A stretch of 64,000 bases of DNA from Pyxicephalus adspersus (Eukaryota > Chordata > Amphibia > Anura > Pyxicephalidae): contig NC_092859.1 in the NCBI RefSeq assembly GCF_032062135.1, forward strand, positions 51,771,193-51,835,192, in the 5' to 3' direction. The translations under genes were made by a program, and so were the position numbers. The notes beneath the pieces were generated by a model. That model had not been told where the DNA came from, searched no databases, and saw only the letters and a program-made list of their open reading frames with translations. This document shows, one piece after another, positions 36,601-49,218 of this stretch. Position 1 is the stretch's first letter; each line of letters begins with the position of its first letter.

Positions 36601-37069
36601 CTGTAAAAGAAATAAAAAGTGTAAATTCAAACAGTACTTTAACAACGATAAAACAAACCCTATGTCAAAAGTCACGTGCTGCAAAGCTGACCTACCTCCG
36701 TCCTAAAAAAGATCAGGCCTATCCAAAGGTTTCAAAAATTGATTGTGATTTCACTACACACACACTGTATATTGTATTGCAGCAGAACAAATATGACCCA
36801 CCCCCCTCCCCATTTGCCTGCTGGAGGGTGGAGGAGGAAAAGTACTGCTTCAGAAAGGACAGAGACCCAGTAATGACAATTGGGTCTATAAAAGGTGAAT
36901 AATAAAACAGGTAATATATTAATATTGAGAGAGTGATAAAATACACCTAGATTAAACAGAACTAAAAAAGTGTTTGATAGCATAAGGTAATTGTTAATAC
37001 ATGCTAAACTACTGTAACCTTGATTTACAAGCGATTTTTTTTATTTTATTTACAAGTTGATTTAGAGTG

Positions 37070-37102
<33 letters not shown>

Positions 37103-40100
37103 AGACGACACCACTGATGCCTATTGTGGCCAATGTCATCTGCATTTTAAAAGTCAGTGAAATGCTTACTGGCAAAGTGGATATCAAGCAATAGCCAACT
37201 TTCAAAAGTGAAAAAAATCCTGCTAAAAAGCTGAAAATCTTCTGATCACTACCTTTAGAAAAATGGTGTTGTGTGTTTAAATTATGCTATATTTTTGGGG
37301 AACATACCGTTAGCCCTAATAAAATAGGCTCATATATTATAATTTTTTTTATAGTGAAGACAGGTTTACGAGCCACTTACAAGGGCCCCGACAACTGGTC
37401 TGAGATATCAGCTATTAAATGACTAGTTAATCTCAGCATTAACCATGGGTCAAGACTACATATATCCCAATGCTCACACACACAGATTTAAAAGGTTAAC
37501 ATCCAAAACCTTACTTTATCAAGTAATGCTTCTTGCTTAATCTTGTCCTTCTTGAAATCTTCATTGACATCAAGAGTGAGTACAGGTGTATGGCGGAGGG
37601 ACTCAAAATCCAATCTATTTGATGACAAAGACAAAAACAACAAAACTTTATGAACAGTCATAAGGCCTAAACATGCACAAAAATGTATTTTTTAAAGTGA
37701 AAATAGTATTGGCTTTAGAAAGAACACAACATTGTTCAAGCATTGGTGGCCAGGCAATAAGGTTATTTTATTCAATGACACAGGTATTGTTGCCAACTAA
37801 TACTAGTAACCAGCCCCCAAGCTTTAAAGAACTTAAATCTGCCCCAAGAACATAAACTCTGCCCATCAAAACACATTGCCGTGTTACATGACTGCCCACT
37901 TCGAAAAATTGAACCCCAATGTCTCAGGAATGGGAAGGTGTAAAAAACCAAATAAGGTGGGAAAACATCTGTGGCCAAAATCACGTAAAATGTCAACACT
38001 ATGACATCTGTAAAACAAACTCTGCCCACTAAAATAGAATTGAGGTTCTGATGTTGGAAGGGTACAGTCATGTAACAGAGCAGCACGTTTGTCTTGGGCC
38101 TACATGTTTGTTTACCTGCAACACTGTTCCAGAGAGGGGTTCAAGGTAGAGAAGTGGACAGGGTGCCATTGTTTAAAGTTACTTTATAGTTTTGCAAAAA
38201 AAAACAAAACATTTTTTTGATGCCATTGCTCCTTGCTATTGGAGTGACCCTGGGGTCCCCAATTTTCATTATTCATTTTGGGCTCCTAGATACACTTGCT
38301 TATGAAACAGCAACCCCAATGTTCAATCTTGGACAAGTTCACACTTTAAAGAAATTTTGGATACTAGTAGCTATGAGTGTCCCCTTCGGCTGCAGAATTT
38401 AAAAAAAAAACACACAGCCATCACATGATGCTGCTAATGATGTCAATACAAACGGGACAAATGGGTGAATAAACTTCGCAGGTAGTTTTTTTGTTTGTTT
38501 TTAAAGAATATGGTTAGTGATGAAAATGTGGCAGGACAGCTAGTGTCCTGATGAAGATGTGTCCAGCCACATCTTCTAACACATGCTGGCCAGTGATGAG
38601 GGGGGCACTGGCTGGCTTGCCCTCATCTCTTAGTATATGTTCCCATGCAGTATGCTCCTAAAGAATTACCACATTTTTAATATTACTTTCCCATTTATAT
38701 AGTCTCTACTGCCATGGTGGTAAAGACAGAGGGGGAACCGCAGCCTCCTGTGATGTGTCATATATCCTAGGAGTCTGTGGGCTGCTCCTTCCAAAATCAA
38801 TATTTTGGACTTTAATGTTTGGGATTCTGGTAGATCATAGCCTTATTAGCATGCAATGCCAAGCTGCAATATCTAAAGCTGAGAAGTACTTTCTTGTAGT
38901 AAAAAGAAGAATAGACTATAGAGATCGTAACATTATCCTGCCCCTGTGCAAAGCATTCATACGACCACATCCGGAATATGCAGTCCAGTTTTGAGCACCA
39001 GTTCACAAAAAGGACATTGTGGAATTGAAGACAGTGCAGAGAAGGGCAACCAAACTAGTAAAAGGAATGGAGGAGCTCAGCTATGAGAGCTCAACTAAAA
39101 TAATTCTTCCTTGAGGAGATATTTAAGGGGGGGGGGGGGATATGATCACCCTGTAATAGAATATAAATGGTCCATATGAAGAACGCTTGTCCCAACTATT
39201 TACTTTAGGATTGTTACAAAGGACAAGAGGGCACTCTTTGCGTCTGGAGGAAAAGAAGCTTAAGCTCCAGATAAGAAAGGGATTCTTCAATGTACAGCTT
39301 TTAAAAATGTGGAACAGACTCCCTCAGAAAGTAGTTTCAGCAACTACTATAGATTGCTTTAGGAGAAAGCTGGATGCATTTCTAGAAGCTGAGAATATAA
39401 ATGGATATTAAAGCTTTAAAGTAAAGATAACAGAGACTATTGATCCAGGGAACATCAGATTGTCTCATGGAATATGTTTATTTCCCTAGTGGTTGAAGTT
39501 TATGGACTTTTGTCTTTTTTCAACCTAACTTACTATGTAACTATGCGAAGGAACCTTCAACGAATGTTAGACCCCAATGCTATCGCTTTCAAATTATAGG
39601 TTTAAAAATAACTTATTTTATATTCTAAAAACAGGATTACAATGATCTGAATTCATGAATAGGTATGTTCAGTTTGCAAAAGTGGACTCTAGCTCTGCTA
39701 GATACTGCCAAATCAAAAGCCACAGTAATTTTACAATTATTCTGTATTTATCCAGGGCAGTCTTTAATATTACCCTGCGACATTTTTTTCTTCCACAGAG
39801 TATTTTGCTTTATAGAATAAAGTCTGTAGCACAGAAATACCATCATGTCTGGGGTTATTTATGACTTTCATCTACTACAGGTACCAGCCAAGATCCTGAA
39901 GAAAGGCTGGGGCTTTCAGAATGTTCTACTTGAGTTCCTCCTTTGATTCTTTGAAAGATTTCCAAGTTGCAAAAGGTAGTGTAGATAAGAACAGAAAATA
40001 TTTTAAGAAGAAAACATCAGTTTTTTATGGAATATATGTAAATCAAAACCTACTCCTCATTACTCCCGGGTAATTTCTTGTTGAAAAAGCTCTTCCAGGC

Positions 40101-41055
40101 CTAGTTTATATCAGCTGCCATAAGGTTAACAGAAATGTTGGTCATAAGAAATTTGCAAGGAACTTTTTTGATGAGCTCAAACCTATAACTGTTTTTGATT
40201 TCTATGGGAATACAGTTTTTCTCCCCAGGAGGTGGCAGTCCTGATGTCGCAGCTAGCACTAACATTTGGGAGAGAAGCCTATCAGTGGTGGCAAAAGTAA
40301 TGCAGGAAGGCCTAGACAAGTGTTAGCAACAGAAAATTCTATGAGGAGGACAGATAGAATAATTGTTGCCCAGATAAACTCAACTAAAACGGTTTGCCTT
40401 CTCCCTGGTGCCAGGTATAGGCGTGTGGGGGATTGATTGGACAAGTTATTGTGAGGGGCTGGACATGACCCAGCTGTCATGATCCATATAACAGGATACA
40501 TGGAGGTTTGAAGAGCCTTAGGAATCAATTTAGATGACTAGGCTGCAAGTTGAAGCAAAGGCCTCCCAAGGTTAAATTCTCTGGAATATTGCCTCTGCAA
40601 CACAGGAAAGGCAGAAAGAGCTTAAAGAGCTAACACACATGGCTTAAGACCTGGTGTAAAACGTAAGGATTCCCTGTTTTTTTTTTTTTTTTTTAAGAGG
40701 GCAGCTGAAGACAGCTCTTTCAGTTTCACCAACTGAATGAATGACAAGAGATTAGCCCATCCAGAACTCATTATGGTCAAATGCAAAGCAGCTGGCGCAG
40801 AATGGAGTGGTTTGGCACAGTAATGAAAACATAGTGGGACATTAATTACACATTACTTTACCACAAAGTAAGTATTAGTAATACACATTACATTTACATT
40901 TCTGTGGTCCCAAAACATTAAGGATAGACATCAATATTTTTAGTGATAAGCGAAAATTTATTCAGGTGCAGTGCATACATTATTGTGTACACGTGACAGC
41001 TTGGACCAGCATACTATCAGTTACTAATAGAAATTTTTTGATATTACAACCCTGC

Positions 41056-41099
<44 letters not shown>

Positions 41100-43580
41100 C
41101 ACAGCTGGCACCTTATAAATCCCATCATTATCTTTATGATGCTGTTACAAACAGCAGAGTAAGCAATGCTCACCAGCCAAGATGTGCACAAAGAGCTAAA
41201 ATGTATAGCCAAAAAGGCTGTCATTCTTTAACACATTCAGTTGTATGCTCTCTGGTGCTGTACAGCAGACTACAAATACAATTTACAGGCTAGTTAAATA
41301 GACAATGCACATGCCTTACTGCATAGTATTAACATTGATTTTAAGTGTTTTTTGTTTTTTAATTTATGTACTAAACAAATCTAGAGTACACTCATTAATG
41401 GGTAAAAGACACACAACTTACTGAATTGATCTTTCATACAGCCACTTCTCATGCTTAGAATGCAAGCTTTCCAGGTACTCAAGCTCAATTGCCTGCTCCT
41501 CTTCCCGACCTCGAGAATGTAACCTTGTCATACATTTCTGCAAGATAAAAAAGTGTGTAACAATTTGCTTAAAAAATAAGTGAATGAAATTTGTAACCAT
41601 TTGTGTCTGCTAGAATGTTCATTCTACTACAATAAAAATAGGAAAAGGAGAAAAAAAAAAAAAAAAAAAAAAAAAAACAACAAGTCCTGACTTGAACCCT
41701 ATTGAACATGCCCGAAGAGACCAGAGAATGACTGTCCTGTCAATTCAAGGTCCATAAGAACAATATGGGGGGACATGGGACACCCCCCAGTCAAGGGATC
41801 AAGGGACAGCAAAACCCCATAGTATTCAGATACAGCCTACACATTCAGTCATCACCCCCCCCCTCCTTTTTAAAATACATAAGTCTATAATGAAATGCAT
41901 TTTCTGTCTTTTAAAGAAAAGACTTACCTCTGGTGTTGCCCTGAGATAAATGATGCCATCCAGTTCTATTTCGGTCTCAAACTGATTCAAAAGCCAAGTA
42001 TGCCAGTCTTGGTAAATAGCCCATTCTGTTTCACTAATGCTTCCAGACTCAAACAAGCTTGAGGCAAATACATACCTAAGCAAGAAAAAGACAAGCAAGA
42101 AAAAATAAACACTCCTTTACACAAATTTATATTTTAAAACTAAGCATTTGTGTATGTAAAAATGTTTTGTTCCTCAGTATTGTTGTAAACTACTGCAGCA
42201 TTGCTGCACCGCGTTCACATTCATTGTTGATTGACAATTAAACTGCCTTTAAGGGTCCATTGGAGCCCCACTGTAGTCACCCTTACATACATGTTTCCTA
42301 GGTCCCTACAAGATGATTTTTAACACTAACCAGTCCCTTGCTCCAAGAAAATAGACCAACAATGGTTCCCAAGCGGTGCTCTCTTTTAATTGACCCTTTG
42401 TGGGAGGTAGTTAGTGCATGGCCACCAGTCCAGATGTTCAGAGAAATTACTAATATTTGTACTAATCACATACAAATATGAGTTGACATTTTTAGTTTTG
42501 CAAAATTTATATATACACACACATTTTTTTTTTACCTGTCACTGTACACAGATCTTTCAAAAAACTGTACAGGGTGTTCAGCTTCTTTTAGTTTAGGAGA
42601 CACTGGTTTAAGTTGGGCTCTAACACGGCTCAGGCAGGCATAGGTTTGAAATGTATAAGCCCATCTTGTGGGTTTGTCATATAACATTTGAAGGAGGTTT
42701 CCACCATTCTTCTGGGACGTTGACAGTTCCTACAAAACAAGTACAAAATCCATATATGAAAACTTCCAAATTACCCAGTGTGTTAATTAAAAAAAAATAA
42801 AGATTCAGATTTCAAAAGTACTTACAATAAGTGTTCAGAACACCAAAACAAGCTTACCTCATGCTCATTCTCAGTAGTTTGAACATTACACCACTTAGCA
42901 ATTGGTTCGGGGACAACCTCCCATTCATCACTTGCTTGTTTCAGAAGTCTAACAAACGTGGACTTGCCCGCAGCTGTAAAATTGAACTTGAAGTTCAATA
43001 CTCATATGAAAACACATTTGTAAATGTTGAATCTTTGAAATAACGTAATGTTTTACAATAATCCACATGATGGCAGTCTATGATAGTTACTAATATGAGC
43101 TTATGCCAAATACAATATATTTTTATATACCTTAATTTCAATTTTTTTGCTCAAAGAATATGTTTTCAGAATAATTTATAATCATTGACACAGATTTACT
43201 CAGTTGCTACAAGTTTTCAACCTAATGATAAACCTCTACTACCTAAAACTTCACATAAACAGTTTTTAATAAGTGAAAATAAGGAATGGCTTATACATAG
43301 AACTTTAATCAAACACCAGGTTCAAACATACGATTTTAAATCTGAACAAACTCAAACGTCACCATTTACAAGCTCCAACACACTTTTTATATAGCAATAT
43401 ACAATGCGCGCCTAACCTTCATTAAATATACGTTCAAAACGTCTAGTACAAACACACAAAAAAAACAAAGCACTACAAAAACTCACCAATATTTCCTTCA
43501 ATGGATATCTTCTTGGACCTCTTGTGAAAACTATCGTCAAACACAGGGCTATAACACATTCTTTTTGGCGGCGTAGCCAT
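36574..43580 (-). CDS. dck: Deoxycytidine kinase family gene, complete, 7 coding exons
   Basis: Deoxynucleoside salvage kinase that phosphorylates deoxycytidine and related deoxynucleosides at the 5' position. Joining minus-strand exons 43580-43487, 42973-42858, 42729-42536, 42075-41928, 41537-41422, 37614-37515 and 36600-36574 gives 795 bp (264 residues; human DCK has 260) with every intron GT-AG and phase preserved. Visible motifs: P-loop GNIAAGKST (29-37), catalytic Glu in VVPEP (E54), [13 protein letters not shown] (98-110) with the Arg that limits substrate choice (R105), ERSVYSDR (128-135) with D134, Arg-rich [11 protein letters not shown] (188-195), and LDVNEDF near the C-terminus. The serine matching the human Ser74 phosphosite is kept (S75). 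The N-terminus starts MATPPKR like human DCK, then diverges until KKISIEGNI. No inactivating change is seen, so the gene should be functional. It could be dck or the non-mammalian paralogue dck2; the sequence alone does not let me choose. Repeats fill intron 5. Confidence 0.95.
37515..37614 (-). CDS. dck: dck exon 6
   Basis: 100 bp after a 3.8 kb intron; acceptor caaatag, donor aaa|gtaagg. It encodes (Q)[17 protein letters not shown] followed by [16 protein letters not shown]. The [12 protein letters not shown] block matches the C-terminal region of DCK. It is too short to appear as a long open frame. Confidence 0.92.
38757..39545 (+). mobile_element. CR1/L2-like LINE 3' end in dck intron 5
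   Basis: Plus-strand frames read [58 protein letters not shown], then [17 protein letters not shown] and [23 protein letters not shown]. This is the end of a CR1/L2-type reverse transcriptase. It runs into a 3' tail with caacctaacttactatgtaac. It lies antisense to dck within intron 5. Confidence 0.85.
41056..41099. repeat. (CA)n microsatellite
   Basis: About 20 CA repeats with one CG interruption, in dck intron 5. It produces a meaningless Val-Cys repeat frame on the minus strand. Confidence 0.95.
41422..41537 (-). CDS. dck: dck exon 5
   Basis: 116 bp between acceptor cttgcag and donor tca|gtaagt. It encodes the Arg-rich LID ([12 protein letters not shown]) and [15 protein letters not shown], which parallel LRGRNEEQ and LEYLEKLHYKHESWL in human DCK. 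Confidence 0.95.
41928..42075 (-). CDS. dck: dck exon 4
   Basis: 148 bp between acceptor cttgcttag and donor gag|gtaagt. It encodes [10 protein letters not shown] through [13 protein letters not shown]. The [11 protein letters not shown] and LDGIIYL segments are close to human DCK. Confidence 0.95.
42536..42729 (-). CDS. dck: dck exon 3
   Basis: 194 bp between acceptor tttgtag and donor gacag|gtaaaa. It carries the SQKNGG segment (flexible insert with the phosphosite serine in human DCK), the [14 protein letters not shown] helix and the ERSVYSD motif. Confidence 0.95.
42858..42973 (-). CDS. dck: dck exon 2
   Basis: 116 bp between acceptor ttttacag and donor gag|gtaagc. It encodes [13 protein letters not shown] through NEHE, completing the P-loop and carrying the catalytic Glu in EVVPEP. 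Phase is 1 in and 0 out. Confidence 0.94.
43487..43580 (-). CDS. dck: dck exon 1 (coding part)
   Basis: Encodes residues 1-31 plus one base of codon 32, ending in ISIEGNI just before the P-loop alanines. The donor is attg|gtgagt. The ATG is chosen because MATPPKR matches the conserved start of vertebrate DCK. It lies in a CpG-rich stretch, as expected for a first exon. Confidence 0.93.
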
Positions 43581-43609
43581 GGCTAGCACTTACACATGAA
43601 GCGGCTCAA

Positions 43610-43760
43610 ACAAAACTACGCGCGCTCTGCGTTTAGGATAGTTCTACACAGCCTTACAAACAGCGCGCCTTTCTCACCTACCAATCAGTGAGGAGCCCGG
43701 ATTACTCCAGCCAATAGAAGTAGAGCTGTTAAAGCGCGAAGTTTCTCTCCCTCCCCCCTT
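43610..43760 (-). promoter_or_regulatory. dck: Probable dck promoter with two CCAAT boxes and an E2F-like site
   Basis: Just upstream of the dck ATG the sequence becomes CpG-rich. CCAAT pentamers lie at 43681-43685 and 43711-43715, inverted relative to the gene. A minus-strand TTCGCGCTTT near 43731-43740 resembles an E2F site. No TATA box is evident. The motif reading is by eye; the transcription start is not determined. Confidence 0.5.
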
Positions 43761-46200
43761 GTTTTACTTACGTAATTAAACACAAGAGGCGAAAATGTAA
43801 GGTGAATGAATAAGTAAAGATTGCTTTTTGTTTTAGGAGTTCCCCAGCAAATGTTCGTTATTAAAGGTTTGTCGTTTACAAAACAATTGCTCCTAACCAC
43901 AACATGAATACGGGAATGCTTATTTGCCTTTTTGCCACATCCCACATTTTGCTTTATCATTATTGTACAGGTACAAAATGACACAAAACGTGCACTTTGG
44001 TGATGATAGAAACCACAAATACAAAAAAAAAAAAAAAAAAATACAAACCACATTACAAATAATGTGCAACAATACAAAGTTTGTACATGCCAGCTGCCTC
44101 TAAAATAAATGCATCCTCAGTTATACTTCAGGATTAAGTCAGTACAATCAGCAAAACAAGTAGGTAAAGAGAGTCCAAAACACAGTCTAATAAAAATCAG
44201 GTAAACTACCTACAATTGCTACTACTAACCCACAATTCATAAGCACAATTGGGTTATTTATCAAGCGGACGTTCACCAGGCATAAATTGAATCCATAGGG
44301 TTTGGAATATTACCACGATCTGATAGCAAGCATTCACCCGTCGGATTAGAGCATTGATAAATGAGCAAGCAGTCGAGAATTGGCCAATTTACATGATTAA
44401 TTTTCAGCTGTGCGATTGAGGCGGGTCTGTAAAGCTGTCAATGGTGATGTCATTGATGATGTCATAGCAATCAAGTAGGGCACACCTGATCCCTGTCTGT
44501 GTGAACCTACAGTCCATTACAGGTCAATTTGAGTCTTTTAGTGGTTTTTTCTTTCTTTTTTTTGGTAAGTAACTTTTATGTTACATTATACTAATTTGGA
44601 AAATTGGTTCATTTATTGTTTAATTTGCTGTAGTTGTTTTATACCTATTTTTATTGCTTACAGCATAGCAAACTAATTCATATCAAGCAGTATATATAAT
44701 AATTAGCAGTTTATAATCTCATCACAAAAGAATATGAATGTAAAAAAATGTTCCAGAGCATTTTGGATCTGTCAGAATTTCAATATAGTTTGCTTTAGAG
44801 AAATCAAATCTTCTAAAACATTTTTGTTGCCAAAGATGTTTGAATGCATGTATCAAGGAATATTTAGTGATTTCATGTGCGTGTATCTAAAAAATAGATT
44901 TAAAGGTATGTAAAATACATATGCATTTTTATTTTTATTATTTTAACTGGACTGGTTTGTGGGGAGATAAATGAAGTTTACTTGTATGCTATGAATTGAT
45001 GTGACTTTTTTTAACCTTCATTATTGTTGACTTCATCTATTGCTGCAATGTTTTGTGCCTGGTTGCTATTTACGGTTTTTGTTGGTTAGCAATTCTTCAT
45101 CAATGTTTTGTCAATTTACTTGACCCCCCTCATTTGTCTTTGTCCCATTCCTAAAGTCATATTGGCACATATTGGTGTTTGAGTGTATTTTTTTTTTAAT
45201 AGTCTCAGACATTTGCAGAATGTGCTGTGGTTTTACTTTAACATACTTCATTCATGTTGATTTTCTGCCCCTATTCTACAGAACTACTCTGTTCATTTGT
45301 AGTAGTGTTATATGTTTGTTCTCATTGTGCTGTGCAGGCTAATCTTAGCCCTATTGTATACAAGCACACTTCCACTTGCTGTCCAAACTGGTTGTGAATT
45401 AGTTGTCCAGCTGAGTTGCATACTCATTCTAACACACCAGATGGTGATGGAAAGAGGTCCAGGTTGCCAAGCACAACCTCAAACCGCATTTAATGGACAA
45501 GCTCACAGGCAAAGTCAAGCACTCTTAGAAATGAACAGATGTTATGATTTTGCTCAACTTCGTTTTGCTCACAAAATACTAGATTATATGCATTATTTAG
45601 GTGTTTATATAATTCCAATAGTACTATTATATAAAATTACCAGGGACAAATTTACTTGTACTGTGCAAAACATTTTATTGTGTTGACACCTTTCCAGGCT
45701 GTTTATGCAGGTTTGAATGCCATTTTAGACCTTGGTCCACTATATATTAATTTCCTTACATCAGCTTGATAGTGGAAGCACATAAAAGTGGATTCCTTAT
45801 TTAAGCAGAAGCATTATCGTCTATGAATATACAGTAGTCTGTGATGCAACATTCCAAAGGCTTGCCAGAGGTTCCCAGCAAAGGGATGGTATTGTCCTGT
45901 TACAAAATAGATTACATTATTAAGATGTATTAAGCAGCATGGTAAATAATGTTTTGTTGGCAACTAGATGGTGCTGCATTGTATTTTTCATGCTTTTCTG
46001 GCTGCATAAGCACTGCTTGACCAAATCTGCACTAATACACACTCTGCCCCAGTTTGGGAATGTAAATTGTCACATAAAGGCACAGCTCTTCCCCAAATAT
46101 GTCTGCTTTTTCATTTCACGAAGGACTAAAAAAATGCTTGCTCTGACTTAGACTACCTGGTTTGGTTGTAACCCAAAGCCAAAATATGTAATTCATACAT
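43761..46200. other. Intergenic sequence between dck and the Harbinger relic
   Basis: A possible element end (gggttatttatcaagcggac) lies at 44249. The plus-strand frame 45312-45686 has no recognised domain. Nothing else stands out. Confidence 0.35.
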
Positions 46201-46254
46201 TTTATGTACACATTTGTACATAAATATGCACATGTCAATATGCACAAAAACATT

Positions 46255-48010
46255 TTCAATCAGTTCATCCCTGACTCAACGTCCCTCTGCCATTGTTTGT
46301 GAGCTGGGGGCAGAATGTTGGTGCATCTCTTGCTCGGTTACCTCTGGAATGTCCCAGGTATCAGCATGGTGTATGCAGGGATTGTGCAGGATGCAGCTTG
46401 CCATGATGACTCGGGCAGCATTTCAGGGTGCGTACAGGAGTTCACTAGCAGGCTGCGGCAAGCAAATAAACCATGCTTTTAGCAGCCCAATGGTGTTCTC
46501 CCACGACCTCCTGGCTTTTTAGCGGGGCATTGTTGTAATTAGGCTCTGCTTGTGACTGGGGTTGACACACTGGTGTCATAATCCATGGAAGCTGCCCATA
46601 TCTTTTGTCAGCTGTTAAAAGACAAAAAAAGTTGTGAAAATTCTAAGTGTTCTCTGTCTTTATCCTTCCTGCCCTAATCATGCATATACAACCAGAGTTC
46701 AGTGGAACCCTAGAGGTTCTTACAAAGGTTGCTAAGGGTCCCATCCTATTGTGTGTGAAATTCCCCCACCTACTAGATTGTAAGCTCTTCGGGGCAGGGT
46801 CCTCTCCTCCTGTATCACTGTCTGTATTAGTCTGTCATTTGCAATCCCTATTTAATGTACAGCGCTGCGTAATATGTTGGCACTATATAAATCCTGTTTA
46901 ATAATAATAATAATAAGGGTTGTGCTCTCAGGTCAGTTTAGAGCTTTTTGGTGGTTAGGAGCCATTCTTACTACTGACTACCACACTAATGTGCTGTGAG
47001 CTGTGCACATAGTAATTATAGAAGGGCTTCCCTGAACACCTGGAAATTAGATCAAGGGTTCCCCCATGGTCACAATATTGTAAAACACTGTACAGTAAGG
47101 TAATAGCTTTGCAGACAGCAAACAGTCACTGATTTCTTCTTAAGGTATTCGTTGCACCAATATTTTGTGGAGGACCTATGCAAAGAGACTTTGAGGTGTA
47201 TGTCTGCATCTACTTAGCAACATAATAGGTGTTTTTAGGAATTAACTACTGCTACTGTTAATAGTATTACAGTAATTAAATTATACATTACCTACTAACC
47301 AGCCCTGAGGCATTTCTCCAGAGTTGAACTTCTGGTACAGGGCTGTCTGATGCAGGATATAGGCATCATGACATGAACCTGGGAAACCTATGCATTCACT
47401 CATGATTCTCCTGTTGGCATAACAGACTACTTGTACATTCAGCGAATGATACAGCTTCCGGTTTCAAAATTAGATTTCCTGTTGTTTAGGGGCCCGAATA
47501 GCCACATGGGTGCAATCGATGGCCCTCAAAATATTGGGAAATCTCACTTTACATTCCTCCACTCCTGAGCTGTGTAAGGAAAATTAATATACAGTGAGAC
47601 AAGGTCCAAATGGCATTTATGACCTGCATAAACACCCTGGATACTGTAGGCTGGCTCAGGCCACAAACCAATCCTGAGATTCTCTGGAATGATCCCCTGC
47701 CTAGTATGTATAGTGTGGCCAGGAGTATGGTAAATCCTGGCACAGCTTCTTTTGGTCTTGGGTGCAATTTTGTCCTCCAAAAGAGTGTAGAGGTTCTGGA
47801 TGACTTCACGGGACAGGTAGAATTGTACTTTTACATCGTGGTCCTCTATGTCATTCAGGTTTGTCTGTTGTAAGAAAAGCTGTGGCTGCCAGATCTGTAC
47901 AGGACTTGGTGATGATGTTGCTGGCTGCTCCTCTCCTTGTTGGGAAGGTGGAGCAGCATGATGAATCCTGTCCAGCAACCACCATTGCTGCAGTTGCAGC
48001 CACCACTGCT
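46255..48010 (-). pseudogene. PIF/Harbinger transposase relic with an intron
   Basis: Minus strand: KVQFYLSREVIQNLYTLLED and IAPKTKRS (47880-47740), then in shifted frames FQRISGLVCGLSQPTVSRVF (near 47690), INFPYTAQEWRNVK (47590), AIDCTH (47520), SLNVQVV (47440), GFPGSCHDAYIL (47380), and GEMPQGWLV (47320). A GT-AG intron 47291-46612 joins GTA-G to CT-GAC, giving LVADKRYGQLPW. It ends with ILHNPCIHHADTWDIPEVTE (46390-46330). DCTH and CHDAY hold the first two acidic catalytic positions; the region of the third is frameshifted. Inactive. Confidence 0.85.
46775..46917. repeat. SINE-like or LINE-tail repeat ending in (TAA)n
   Basis: attgtaagctcttcggggca, cctctcctcctgtatcactg and tacagcgctgcgtaatatg, closing with ataataataataataa. 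It lies in the intron of the Harbinger relic. A shorter relative is at 34513. I recognise this as a common amphibian genomic repeat, from memory. Confidence 0.6.
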
Positions 48011-48184
48011 TTTGCCAGAATTACTACCTACTACTTCTATAGGCTATCCATTTTGAATGTATGCCTTATTCTTTGGGCTGGGTTTCTATGTTACAAAACT
48101 CCTTTGAGTTTACATGCTTTTTCAAAAACACTTTTCTGGTACCATTGTTCATCAGACCTCTGATCAAATAAAAGGTAGATAGGC

Positions 48185-48886
48185 AAATGTATCTTTACCA
48201 GTAGGTCCTCTGGAATTCTCTCTTTGGAACATCAATGGTCCCAATAAAAAAACAACATTGTCCCTATGAAACTATCTCAACTTTTTTTATTATCACCAAC
48301 TGATGACAGAACTATCCTGGATGGCAACTGAAACTCAGTTCCTTTCCCCTGGGAGGATAGAACTAGTGCTTATGGACAGAATGCAAACACTCGATCAAGC
48401 AACAATGTTTCTCTTTACATTATATTCCTATAGACACAGTTTTATGAATTGCATTTTTTTCTCATATGCCACCAGCTGTTTCAAAAGCTTAAAGTCCACA
48501 AGGACTGAGCCAATGGTGAGCCAGGGGTGATGTTTTTGTTGCCAGGGCCTAAGGCCAGGGATGTCTTTTGCTCAGAACTTCATACGTAATTGTCACAAGA
48601 TCTGCAGTCCCCATTAACATCTCTTTATATTTTATTAGAAAAACCCAACCCCCCCCCCCCCCCCAACAGGCTCTGGAGCTTTTATTTGTATGGTACCTAA
48701 AACAGGCATATTTCCTAATTATGTCCAAACTATATACTCTAATCCAGTCATACAAATACTAACCCAAAGACTCTCTTTGTGTCCATTCTATATAAGAAAA
48801 GGTACTAGACAGGGATGTCCGCTATCACCATTACTTTTTAACATCTCCACTGAACCACTAGTAAGATCTCTTGAATCATCTAAATC
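48185..48886 (+). mobile_element. L1/Tx1-like LINE fragment
   Basis: Endonuclease-start-like sequence near 48230 (SWNINGPNKK) and a reverse transcriptase box KGTRQGCPLSPLLFNISTEP near 48800, joined by an internal deletion. The hAT MITE at 48888 ends the readable part. Confidence 0.7.
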
Positions 48887-48887
48887 A

Positions 48888-49218
48888 GGGGTCCCCAACC
48901 CCCAGTCCGCGGTCCACTAGTGAGATGCAGCTCTGGCCGGTGCACCCCCCAGCGGGATCAGGAGAAAGACCCCATGGGGGGGCACACCGGCCAGACGCGC
49001 AGACCATGTCTCCTGTATGCCTGGCAGGCTCAGGGCGGTGGGCGGGTTATGTTTTTGGACACAACCCCCCCCCCAACTCACCCATCGCAGGCTCAGACCT
49101 GCGATGGGAAAGTGGGGGGGTCCCCTTTGAGTGACACATGGCTCCCCATGCATGCGTGGTCTGGAGTCCGTGCACTTAGTGGTCTGCAAGCTCCAAAAAG
49201 TTGGTGACCACTGTTCTA
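48888..49218. mobile_element. hAT-type MITE
   Basis: Left end CAGGGGTCCCCAACC; right end GTTGGTGACCACTG is its imperfect inverted copy. GC-rich interior with long C and G runs. Flanks atctaaat and ttctacaa are only loosely alike. The long frames on both strands here are side effects of composition. Confidence 0.65.

Noticed and set aside
38551..38600. CTGATGAAGATG resembling another hammerhead core
   Set aside because: No GAAAC follows at the required position and the downstream hairpin does not fit.
41024..41224. Minus-strand frame with a Val-Cys repeat
   Set aside because: It is a translation of a (CA)n microsatellite in a dck intron.
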